Assembly (NCBI GenBank): GCA_964386535.1
Contig: CAYLRY010000034.1
Coordinates: 1 to 33,124 of the forward strand
Origin: CAYLRY01 sp964386535
GTDB lineage: Bacteria > Chloroflexota > Dehalococcoidia > Dehalococcoidales > UBA3254
DNA length: 33,124 nt
Direction of reading: 5' to 3'
A program made the position numbers and the translations under genes. A model generated the notes under the pieces. That model worked only from the letters and a program-made list of their open reading frames with translations. It was not told the origin of the DNA and did no database searches. Positions 14,253 through 21,254 of this stretch are shown in pieces. How positions within the stretch are numbered: the first letter of the stretch is position 1; the number at the start of each line of letters is the position of its first letter.

Positions 14253-15098
14253 ATGACCAGAGAAAGTATCTATAAGCGGTATAAGCCTGCTATTAGTATG
14301 GAAAATAATAGCCAAGAGGATAGTTACTGGTTTGTATTTTGCTTGAACAGATTGTTAGTCAAAGAAACTGGAAATAAACCTGAAATACCCTGTGTTAAAA
14401 GTCTGGCAGAATGGCGGTTATCTCCTGCCAGGACACAGTACCTTGGGATGCTGGAGGAAAGTCCCTGTTATTCAGCAGAAGTATCCCCGGAAACCAGTCC
14501 TCCAGAACATATGTCTTTCAGGGATTTAAGGTCATTATGGAATGCTCTGGATGAAGATCTGTTCCTGTTAGCCGGTAGAGCGCTCCAGATTGTGAGTTGG
14601 GATCAGACGAACCAGTACTGTGGTAGATGTGGTAACAAAACCGAGATAGTTAATGGTGAGAGGGCAAAAAGGTGTCCGGCTTGCGGTTTAACCTGTTACC
14701 CCAGACTTTCGCCGGCTACCATCACGGCAGTTTTCAAGGATGATAAAATACTTTTAACCCATAATCTTGCTTTCAGGGGTAACATGCATAGTCTTATTGC
14801 CGGTTTCGTGGAACCTGGCGAAACCCTGGAGGATTGTATAAGGAGAGAGATCCTGGAGGAAGTTGGTCTTCAGGTTAAAAATATTAAGTTTTTCGGTAGC
14901 CAGCCCTGGCCCTTCCCGGATTCATTAATGATCGGTTTTACCGCAGATTATGCTGGCGGAGAACTCTCGCCTGATGGTAAAGAAATTTCCCATGCAGGCT
15001 GGTTCGACGTACATAATTTACCGGAAATCCCATCGAAGATAAGTATCGCCAGAGAAATAATTGATAGCTACATCCAGCGCTATTCCGGCAGCGCTTAA
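14253..15098 (+). CDS. nudC: NADH pyrophosphatase-type Nudix hydrolase (NudC-like)
   Basis: A 281-aa Nudix hydrolase of the NudC type, which cleaves NAD(H) to NMN(H) and AMP and, in some bacteria, removes NAD caps from RNA. The zinc ribbon is C123, C126, C141, C144 (YCGRCG...CPACG). The Nudix box spans about 184-206, with GFVEPGETLEDC and REILEEVG. The NudC signature SQPWPFPDS is at 216-224. The N-terminal 110 residues are the variable family domain. ATG 14253 has AAGG upstream. The kinase at 15136 begins 37 nt after its stop, so the two are probably in one operon. Confidence 0.9.
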   Translation: MTRESIYKRYKPAISMENNSQEDSYWFVFCLNRLLVKETGNKPEIPCVKSLAEWRLSPARTQYLGMLEESPCYSAEVSPETSPPEHMSFRDLRSLWNALDEDLFLLAGRALQIVSWDQTNQYCGRCGNKTEIVNGERAKRCPACGLTCYPRLSPATITAVFKDDKILLTHNLAFRGNMHSLIAGFVEPGETLEDCIRREILEEVGLQVKNIKFFGSQPWPFPDSLMIGFTADYAGGELSPDGKEISHAGWFDVHNLPEIPSKISIAREIIDSYIQRYSGSA

Positions 15099-15135
15099 CG
15101 GACTTTTGTGTGTCTTGCTTACCGGATTTAAAATA

Positions 15136-16329
15136 ATGTCAATGTCAGATCAGCCCATGGAAAAATCCAATCTTACTACGGATGAGGACAAGCTCCGCGC
15201 ATTGACTCATGCTTTAAGTGAGAGGGTTAAAGAGCTAAATTGTCTTTATGGTATTTCACGTTTGGTAGACAATCCTAGCCTTTCACTGGATGATATCCTT
15301 CAGGGCGTAGTCAATCTGATTCCTCCTGCCTGGCAGTATCCCTCTATAACCTGTGCTCGCATCCGGATAAAAAACGGCGTTTTCTCATCCTCTAATTTCA
15401 AACCCACACCCTGGTCTCAGATTCAGGAAATCAATGTTAACGGAAAATCTTCAGGTCTGCTGGAGGTTTGTTATCTGGAAGAAAAACCCGGCTCGGACGA
15501 AGGTCCTTTTCTTAAGGAAGAGCGAAATCTTTTAAACGTGATAGCTGAGAGGCTCGGCCATATCGTAGAACAAAAAAGCGCTGAAGAAAATGCCCGCATT
15601 TTATATCAACGAGAGAAAAAACTAAGACAGAAGCTGCAAAGCGAAATGCGTGTCAGGATTGATTTTACCCGTAAATTGATACATGAACTTAAAACACCCC
15701 TGACCTCTCTGATCGCTACCAGCCAGTTGCTCTATGATGAAACAAGAGGCAGCAAATTGGAAAAACTGGCGGGATACATATGGGAAGGCGCCAATAATCT
15801 TAACAGCCGCATCGAAGAACTGCATGATGTCACCCGGGGAGAAATCGGTACGCTCAAATTACACTTGAAAAGGGTTAATATTGAGCAATTGCTGCATTCG
15901 ATCGAGGAAGAGACCCGCGCTCTTATACAGCAATGCGGAATGGCCATGAAACTTGATTGTCAAGGACAACTCCCCGAAATCGATGCAGATCCTGACCGTT
16001 TAAGGCAAATTATCCTGAACTTAATAAATAATGCCTGTAAATATGCCAGGGAAGGCAAAATAATTATTTTAAAGGCATCCTGGGATCAGACACGTTTAAT
16101 GGTAGAAGTCCGGGATTTCGGACCCGGCATTCCTGTATCCAGACAGCGCACCCTTTTCGATGCCGGTTATCAACTGGCTTACCATGCCGAAGGTTCCGGA
16201 GGTCTGGGTATAGGTTTAGCTTTATGTAAAATGCTTGTAGAGTTGCATTCAGGCCGCATCTGGTTAAAAAGCAAACCCGGAAAAGGAAGCAGCTTCTTTT
16301 TCACTATCCCTTGTAATGAAATTAATTAA
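15136..16329 (+). CDS. Soluble histidine kinase with a GAF-like N-terminal sensor
   Basis: A 397-aa cytoplasmic kinase from ATG 15136. A TTG-initiated extension to 15061 overlaps nudC and adds a non-conserved segment, so it is rejected. The N-terminal region (about 20-150) starts with a coiled stretch ERVKELNCLYGISRLV and resembles a GAF-like domain. A coiled-coil linker follows, then HisKA with H183 in KLIHELKTPLTSL. The HATPase domain has the N box NLINNACKYA and glycine boxes RDFGPGIP and GGLGIGLALCK. There is no membrane segment. It is followed after 64 nt by its probable regulator. The link to nudC suggests, but does not show, a nucleotide or redox signal. Confidence 0.9.
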   Translation: MSMSDQPMEKSNLTTDEDKLRALTHALSERVKELNCLYGISRLVDNPSLSLDDILQGVVNLIPPAWQYPSITCARIRIKNGVFSSSNFKPTPWSQIQEINVNGKSSGLLEVCYLEEKPGSDEGPFLKEERNLLNVIAERLGHIVEQKSAEENARILYQREKKLRQKLQSEMRVRIDFTRKLIHELKTPLTSLIATSQLLYDETRGSKLEKLAGYIWEGANNLNSRIEELHDVTRGEIGTLKLHLKRVNIEQLLHSIEEETRALIQQCGMAMKLDCQGQLPEIDADPDRLRQIILNLINNACKYAREGKIIILKASWDQTRLMVEVRDFGPGIPVSRQRTLFDAGYQLAYHAEGSGGLGIGLALCKMLVELHSGRIWLKSKPGKGSSFFFTIPCNEIN

Positions 16330-16393
16330 AAATTGGCTTATACTGAGAGTATTAAAAATCTACATTTTAATTATTTAGTTGTTGGGTTGTTGC

Positions 16394-17074
16394 ATGAAAG
16401 TACTTGTAATTGAGGATGATAAAAGCATAATTAATGCCGTCAGCGTGGCATTCGAGTTCCGCTGGCCGGATGTCAGCGTGGTTTCAGCCACTCTCGGAAA
16501 AGAAGGCCTGCAAGCAGTCAGAAAAGAACTACCGGATGTCATTATCCTGGATATTAATTTGCCTGATATGAGTGGGTTTGACGTTTTAAAAGCAGTACGC
16601 GAATTCTCTACCGTACCGGTAATCATTCTGACTGTCCGATCAGATGATGAAGATGTCCTACGGGGGTTGGAAAGTGGAGCCGATGATTACGTTACTAAAC
16701 CATTTAATTACATGACCCTCTTATCGCGTGTTAAAGCTGTCCTGAGAAGAACGGAAAGAGAACCTTTTAAAACCACCCTTGGCACAGGCCTGAGTTCCAG
16801 GCTAAAGATCGATTTTATCAACCAGAAAGTTAAGCTGGATAACGAGCCGGTTAAACTGACACCAGTTGAATACCGCTTGCTGGTACTTCTGGTGCAGAAC
16901 CAGAATCAGGTAGTTTCTTACCACCGTATACAGGAAGCGGTCTGGGAAAAAGAGTCTCCCGGCGATACTGAAAATATCCGTATATACGTCCGCCGGCTAC
17001 GTAAAAAGCTGCATGATATCCCACCTCATATGATCCTAAACCAGCGCGATTGCGGTTATATATTAAAAGACTGA
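16394..17074 (+). CDS. OmpR/PhoB-family response regulator, partner of the GAF-like kinase
   Basis: A 226-aa regulator from ATG 16394; upstream TTG codons at 16379 and 16382 only add MLGCC-type residues. The receiver domain has E7-D8-D9, phospho-acceptor D53 (VIILDINLPDMSG) and the lysine of YVTKPFN. The winged-helix domain is at about 125-224 and ends LNQRDCGYIL. It is clearly distinct from the three related regulators at 4281-9028. No clear Shine-Dalgarno precedes the ATG. A hairpin with a T-rich tail follows the stop. Confidence 0.92.
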   Translation: MKVLVIEDDKSIINAVSVAFEFRWPDVSVVSATLGKEGLQAVRKELPDVIILDINLPDMSGFDVLKAVREFSTVPVIILTVRSDDEDVLRGLESGADDYVTKPFNYMTLLSRVKAVLRRTEREPFKTTLGTGLSSRLKIDFINQKVKLDNEPVKLTPVEYRLLVLLVQNQNQVVSYHRIQEAVWEKESPGDTENIRIYVRRLRKKLHDIPPHMILNQRDCGYILKD

Positions 17075-17088
17075 AAATCACCACCTGT

Positions 17089-17134
17089 CGGCAAAATAGG
17101 GCTGAAAATGGCCGGTTTTTGCCGTATCTTTATC
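17089..17134 (+). terminator. Probable terminator after the kinase/regulator operon
   Basis: CGGCAAAA (17089-17096) pairs with TTTTGCCG (17117-17124) over a 20-nt loop that may add a short inner stem, followed by TATCTTTATCT. It begins 15 nt past the regulator stop. Confidence 0.5.
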
Positions 17135-17178
17135 TCTGTCAATTCTGACTTCCGAAATTTTACACGCATATTGTATCT

Positions 17179-17229
17179 AATTATTCACAAAATAATTATT
17201 TGACAACAATCAATGTATTGTTGTATATT
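17179..17229 (+). promoter_or_regulatory. nrpR promoter with operator-like inverted repeat between -35 and -10
   Basis: TTGACA (17200-17205), an 18-bp spacer and TATATT (17224-17229) form a strong promoter. A perfect inverted repeat ACAACAAT-N6-ATTGTTGT (17203-17224) fills the spacer, so bound protein would block the polymerase. A second dyad, AATTATT-N5-AATAATT, lies just upstream at 17179-17197. The archaeal NrpR operator also has two arms separated by 6 bp (GGAA-N6-TTCC), but with different arm sequence. Autoregulation by the NrpR-like protein is the simplest reading. Confidence 0.6.
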
Positions 17230-17263
17230 ATGACATCGGTAAGCGTTTGCCATATTTAAAGCT

Positions 17264-18277
17264 ATGAGTTTTAGACTGGAACAAAACGTAGAAAGAAAAA
17301 TGCTCTCCATTCTGAAAGTGCTGAGTGGACTGAACAAACCTGCCGGTTCAGTAGTGATTGCCAAACTGCTTAAGGATCACGGAGTAGATCTCAGCGAACG
17401 GGCTGTCAGATATCATCTCAGACTTACGGATGAGCGTGGGCTCACCGAACTGGTTACGGACCGTGACGGTCGGATAATTACCAATAAAGGGCTGCGGGAA
17501 ATTGAAAACGCTCTGGTCAATGACAAGGTGGGCTTTGCAATTTCTCGTATTGAACACCTGGCCTTTCGTACTAATTTTGATCTGGAAAATTTGAATGGCG
17601 TAGTGCCGGTCAATATTTCTTTTTTCCCTGAGAGCAAATTTAAAGAAGCTTTTCATTATATGTTGCCGGTATTTGAAAAAGGATATTGTGTCAGCCGTCT
17701 CATAGCCGTTGCACGTGAAGGTCAGGAACTTGGAGATATTACCATACCGAAGGGCAGCATCGGCATGGCATCAGCCTGCAGCATCGTGGTTAATGGCGCT
17801 TTGTTGAAAGCCGGCATTCCCATGGACTCCAGATTCGGTGGATTATTGCAATTACAGAACCACCAGCCGATTCGTTTCACTGAAATAATTCATTACAACG
17901 GTACCTCACTCGATCCGTCTGAGATCTTTATTAAAGCCAGAATGACTTCTGTTAAAGAGGCTACACTTTCCGGGAATGGTGAGATACTGGCCAATTTCCG
18001 GGAAATTCCGGCCATGTGTGAACCGGTCACCCGCAATGTGGTAAGCCGCTTAAGACAAGCCGGTTTTAATGGTGTTTTTGTAATTGGCAACACCAGCGAG
18101 TCGGTCTGTGAGACTAATGTAGAAACTAACCGGATTGGCATAGTTCTTCTCGGTGGTTTAAATCCGGTAGCTGCTGCTGCTGAAGCCGGGATTGAAATCG
18201 AAAACCACAGTATGTGCACTGTTTTTGATTATAAAAGATTTGCTGACTACAGAGAGGTTTTAAAATGGATCCAGTGA
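17264..18277 (+). CDS. nrpR: NrpR-like transcriptional regulator
   Basis: A 337-aa regulator with a winged-helix domain of the ribonuclease R N-terminal type (about 8-75; KMLSILKVLSGL, then SERAVRYHLRLTDERGL) followed by one NrpR/DUF128 domain (about 85-325). In methanogens NrpR represses nitrogen-fixation and glutamine synthetase genes and is released by 2-oxoglutarate. The DUF128 part is seen in FPESKFKEAFHYMLPVFEKG, GDITIPKGSIGMASACSIV and NRIGIVLLGGLNPVAAAAEA. Some archaeal proteins have two such domains; this has one. The gene has its own promoter and operator-like repeat, and its end overlaps hisF by 13 nt. Glutamate dehydrogenase lies downstream. A nitrogen-control role is well supported by domain and context; the targets are inferred. 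Confidence 0.88.
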   Translation: MSFRLEQNVERKMLSILKVLSGLNKPAGSVVIAKLLKDHGVDLSERAVRYHLRLTDERGLTELVTDRDGRIITNKGLREIENALVNDKVGFAISRIEHLAFRTNFDLENLNGVVPVNISFFPESKFKEAFHYMLPVFEKGYCVSRLIAVAREGQELGDITIPKGSIGMASACSIVVNGALLKAGIPMDSRFGGLLQLQNHQPIRFTEIIHYNGTSLDPSEIFIKARMTSVKEATLSGNGEILANFREIPAMCEPVTRNVVSRLRQAGFNGVFVIGNTSESVCETNVETNRIGIVLLGGLNPVAAAAEAGIEIENHSMCTVFDYKRFADYREVLKWIQ

Positions 18278-19035
18278 AAATAATTCCCTGTCTGGATATC
18301 AGAGAAGGCAGGGTTGTTAAGGGCATTAATTTTGTAAATTTGAGAGACGCACGGGACCCTGTTGAGGCAGCCCGAACATATTGTCATCAGGGTGCGGATG
18401 AATTAGTCTTCCTGGATATTTTCGCAACCGTGGAAAATCGACGTACCAGGCTGGAATGGGTAAAAAAAGTTCGCCAGGCAGCTACCATTCCTTTTGCCGT
18501 AGGCGGCGGAATCAGCACTCTGGATGACATGCAGGCTTTGTTTGACATCGGGGTTGATAAAATATCCATTAATTCAGCAGCCGTTCAAAACCCTGACCTG
18601 ATACAAAAAGCGTCCCTCAAATACGGTAAAGGACGGCTGGTGGTAGCTATAGATGGCCGGAAAAATCCCGATCAGAATGGAAAGCCCAGGCTGGAGGTTG
18701 TGGTAAAATCCGGGAATCAAGCTACCGGTATGGATATTGTGGAATGGGCTAAAAAAGTGGAAAAACTGGGCGCCGGCGAAATTTTGCTCACTTCTAAAGA
18801 CGCTGATGGTACAAAAGCCGGATATGACCTGGAAATGACTAAAGCGGTAGCTGAAGCTGTTAATATCCCCGTTACTGCCTCCGGCGGAGCGGGAAAACTA
18901 GAGCATCTTTATGAGGCTGTAGTTACCGGCAAAGCTGCGGCAGTCCTGGCCGCTTCTATTTTTCATTTTGGTGAAATATCCATACCTGATGCCAAAAAGT
19001 ATTTAAGAGAAAGAGGAATTCCGGTCAGATCCTGA
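18265..19035 (+). CDS. hisF: Imidazole glycerol phosphate synthase subunit HisF
   Basis: The cyclase half of imidazole glycerol phosphate synthase. It uses ammonia from the HisH glutaminase to convert PRFAR to imidazole glycerol phosphate and AICAR. At 256 aa it is of normal length. The catalytic acids are D11 (IIPCLDIREGRVVKG) and D130 (VVAIDGR). The phosphate-binding motifs VGGGI and ASGGAG are intact. AGAGAGG precedes ATG 18265, which lies within the end of nrpR (13-nt overlap), so the two are translationally linked. No other histidine gene is in the window; hisH must lie elsewhere. Placement under an NrpR-type regulator fits the enzyme's use of glutamine nitrogen. Confidence 0.94.
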   Translation: MDPVKIIPCLDIREGRVVKGINFVNLRDARDPVEAARTYCHQGADELVFLDIFATVENRRTRLEWVKKVRQAATIPFAVGGGISTLDDMQALFDIGVDKISINSAAVQNPDLIQKASLKYGKGRLVVAIDGRKNPDQNGKPRLEVVVKSGNQATGMDIVEWAKKVEKLGAGEILLTSKDADGTKAGYDLEMTKAVAEAVNIPVTASGGAGKLEHLYEAVVTGKAAAVLAASIFHFGEISIPDAKKYLRERGIPVRS

Positions 19036-19116
19036 GTCGAGAAGCCTTCGCTTTGTTTATGAGTAAAATATCCGAAAGATTTAATTCGGAGATAATTAAA
19101 AGGAGAATATAAAATA

Positions 19117-20397
19117 ATGGCCAAAACCGCACCCAAAGAAAGCAATGTCATCAGCGAAAACAATCCATTTGCCATAGTCAGACAACAGGTTGAAAAATGC
19201 GCTGACATTCTCAAGCTCAGTCCTGAAGTCACTGAGATCTTAAAGAACCCCCTTCGCGAACTGCACGTGTCTTTACCTGTACGTATGGATGACGGTCATA
19301 TCAAGGTTTTCCAGGGTTTCAGGGTCCAATATAATGATGCTAAAGGCCCAGCCAAGGGCGGCATCCGTTTCCATCCGGAAGAAACTATTGACACCGTTCG
19401 CGCCCTGGCAGCCTGGATGACCTGGAAAACTTCCCTGATGGACCTGCCCCTGGGCGGCGGTAAAGGCGGCATCATTTGCAACCCTAAAGAGCTGTCCACG
19501 TTCGAATTGGAACGCCTGAGCCGGGCATATATCAGAGCTATTGCGCCCTTTATTGGACCCGAAAAAGATGTCCCCGCACCGGATGTTTATACTACACCTC
19601 AGATTATGGCCTGGATGGTGGATGAGTATTCAATTATCGCTGGTAAACCTCAATTCGGGGTTATTACCGGTAAGCCGCTTAGCATCGGCGGGTCGCCCGG
19701 CAGGGGCGATGCAACGGCCAAAGGCGGTATGTATACCATTCGCGAAGCTGCTAAAGCGCTGGGCATCGATATGAAAAAGGCCACTGTAGCTATACAGGGT
19801 TATGGTAATGCAGGATATTACGCCGCGAAACTAGCAAAAGAAATGTTCGGTTGTAAAATTATTGCTGCCTGTGATAGCCGTGGTGGAGTACTTAATGAAA
19901 GCGGTCTTGATCCCGAAGCTGCTTTCTCCTGCAAACAGGAAAGCGGGACAGTTTGCACAATGAAAAACGTAAAACAGGTTACCAATGAAGAACTCCTGGA
20001 GTTGAATGTAGATGTTTTAATCCCGGCTGCCATAGAAAATGTCATTACTGAGAAGAATGCCGGTAGAATTAAGGCTAAAATAGTAGCTGAACTGGCAAAT
20101 GGACCTACCACTCCCGCTGCCGATGATATTTTATATGCCAATGGTGTTCATGTTATTCCTGATTTCCTGTGTAATGCTGGCGGAGTTACTGTTTCCTACT
20201 TTGAGATGGTACAGAACGCTTATATGTATTACTGGGATGAAGCAGAAGTCTATGAGAAGCTGGACAAACGTATCAGCAGTTCTTACCATTCTGTTCTGGA
20301 TGCCAGCCGCAAATATAAAATCAATATGCGGCAGGCTGCTTATACGGTGGCAGTGAAGCGTGTAGTAGATGCTATGAAAGCCCGCGGATGGGTATAA
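19117..20397 (+). CDS. gdhA: Glutamate dehydrogenase (Glu/Leu/Phe/Val dehydrogenase family)
   Basis: A 426-aa oxidoreductase interconverting glutamate with 2-oxoglutarate and ammonium. The substrate domain has GPAKGGIRFHPE and the family active-site motif LGGGKGG with K116. The nucleotide-binding domain (about 200-350) has the GYGNAG loop. Length and the ending fit the hexameric class with about 420 residues. The cofactor preference (NAD or NADP) cannot be decided from these motifs alone. AAAGGAGA precedes ATG 19117. The gap after hisF is 81 nt with no clear promoter, so it may be transcribed with nrpR-hisF. 2-Oxoglutarate, its substrate, is also the effector of archaeal NrpR. Confidence 0.93.
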   Translation: MAKTAPKESNVISENNPFAIVRQQVEKCADILKLSPEVTEILKNPLRELHVSLPVRMDDGHIKVFQGFRVQYNDAKGPAKGGIRFHPEETIDTVRALAAWMTWKTSLMDLPLGGGKGGIICNPKELSTFELERLSRAYIRAIAPFIGPEKDVPAPDVYTTPQIMAWMVDEYSIIAGKPQFGVITGKPLSIGGSPGRGDATAKGGMYTIREAAKALGIDMKKATVAIQGYGNAGYYAAKLAKEMFGCKIIAACDSRGGVLNESGLDPEAAFSCKQESGTVCTMKNVKQVTNEELLELNVDVLIPAAIENVITEKNAGRIKAKIVAELANGPTTPAADDILYANGVHVIPDFLCNAGGVTVSYFEMVQNAYMYYWDEAEVYEKLDKRISSSYHSVLDASRKYKINMRQAAYTVAVKRVVDAMKARGWV

Positions 20398-20434
20398 AAA
20401 CTAATCGCTTTAATTAGTCTTTACTATGTTGAAC

Positions 20435-20466
20435 AAAAAGACGCCGGTTTTTACCGGCGTCTTTTT
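20435..20466. terminator. Strong bidirectional terminator between gdhA and purQ
   Basis: A perfect 13-bp stem, AAAAAGACGCCGG (20435-20447) with CCGGCGTCTTTTT (20454-20466), has a TTTTTA loop. The A and T tracts make it work in both directions. The purQ stop codon (minus strand) lies in the right arm's tail. Confidence 0.85.
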
Positions 20467-21235
20467 ACTTTCTCTTCGCAAAATTCACTGCGTTCTGGAA
20501 AATGGTAAACCCATCTCCGAACTCCTTCGGTTTTTTACGGGTCCAGTGCGGATGCTGGGTAAACCGGATATGCCTTTCCGGATGCGGCATCAGGGCGAAA
20601 ATGCGTCCTGTCGGATCACAAATTCCGGCAATGTTATTCATAGAACCATTGGGGTTGTGCGGGTATCCGGCCTGAGTGTTGCCGGCAGGATCTGTGTAAT
20701 ACAGTACTACATTAATTTCACGTAAACCCCGTACATCAGTCACCACTTTACCTTCTCCGTGGGCCACGGGCAAATACATGCTGTCTATACCTTCTGTAAA
20801 TATACAAGGACTATTTTTATTGATCATCAAATTGACCCACCGGCACTCAAATTTTCCTGAATCATTGTTTGTCAGAGTCAGAGGAGGAGCCGAAGTGTTT
20901 TTAATATCTGGTAAAATTCCGGCTTTAGCCAGCACCTGGAAACCATTACATATTCCTAATATCAGGCCGCCGTTTGCCACAAACTCAGTAATGTCTCCCC
21001 CTAATTTCACTTTCAGTTCATTAGCCAGCACGCGTCCTGCCGCAATGTCGTCTCCATATGTAAATCCTCCGGGTATTACCAGGATCTGATAATCTGAAAT
21101 CCGTCTTTCGTGGCGGACCAGTTGATTTATATGACAAAGAGATGCTGTAGCTCCAGCTTGCTGGAATGCAAAAGCTGTTTCCTGATCACAGTTAGACCCC
21201 GGAGCACGCAGCACAAGTACACTTACTTTGCTCAT
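20465..21235 (-). CDS. purQ: Phosphoribosylformylglycinamidine synthase, glutaminase subunit PurQ
   Basis: The class I glutaminase that supplies ammonia for the fourth step of purine synthesis. At 256 aa it is longer than the roughly 227-aa Bacillus protein, with an extended C terminus (about 215-256). The catalytic cysteine is C96 (LILGICNGFQVL). The histidine and glutamate of the triad lie in LMPHPERHIRF. The N terminus has the family's LRAPGSNCDQET. It is 19 nt downstream of purL on the same strand and clearly co-transcribed. Its stop lies in the bidirectional terminator. Confidence 0.94.
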   Translation of the reverse strand: MSKVSVLVLRAPGSNCDQETAFAFQQAGATASLCHINQLVRHERRISDYQILVIPGGFTYGDDIAAGRVLANELKVKLGGDITEFVANGGLILGICNGFQVLAKAGILPDIKNTSAPPLTLTNNDSGKFECRWVNLMINKNSPCIFTEGIDSMYLPVAHGEGKVVTDVRGLREINVVLYYTDPAGNTQAGYPHNPNGSMNNIAGICDPTGRIFALMPHPERHIRFTQHPHWTRKKPKEFGDGFTIFQNAVNFAKRK

Positions 21236-21254
21236 CTGAATAATACCTTCCTTA

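Noticed and set aside
15061..15135. TTG-initiated N-terminal extension of the second kinase
   Set aside because: It overlaps nudC by 38 nt, has no ribosome site, and the segment has no counterpart in the kinase's coiled N terminus.
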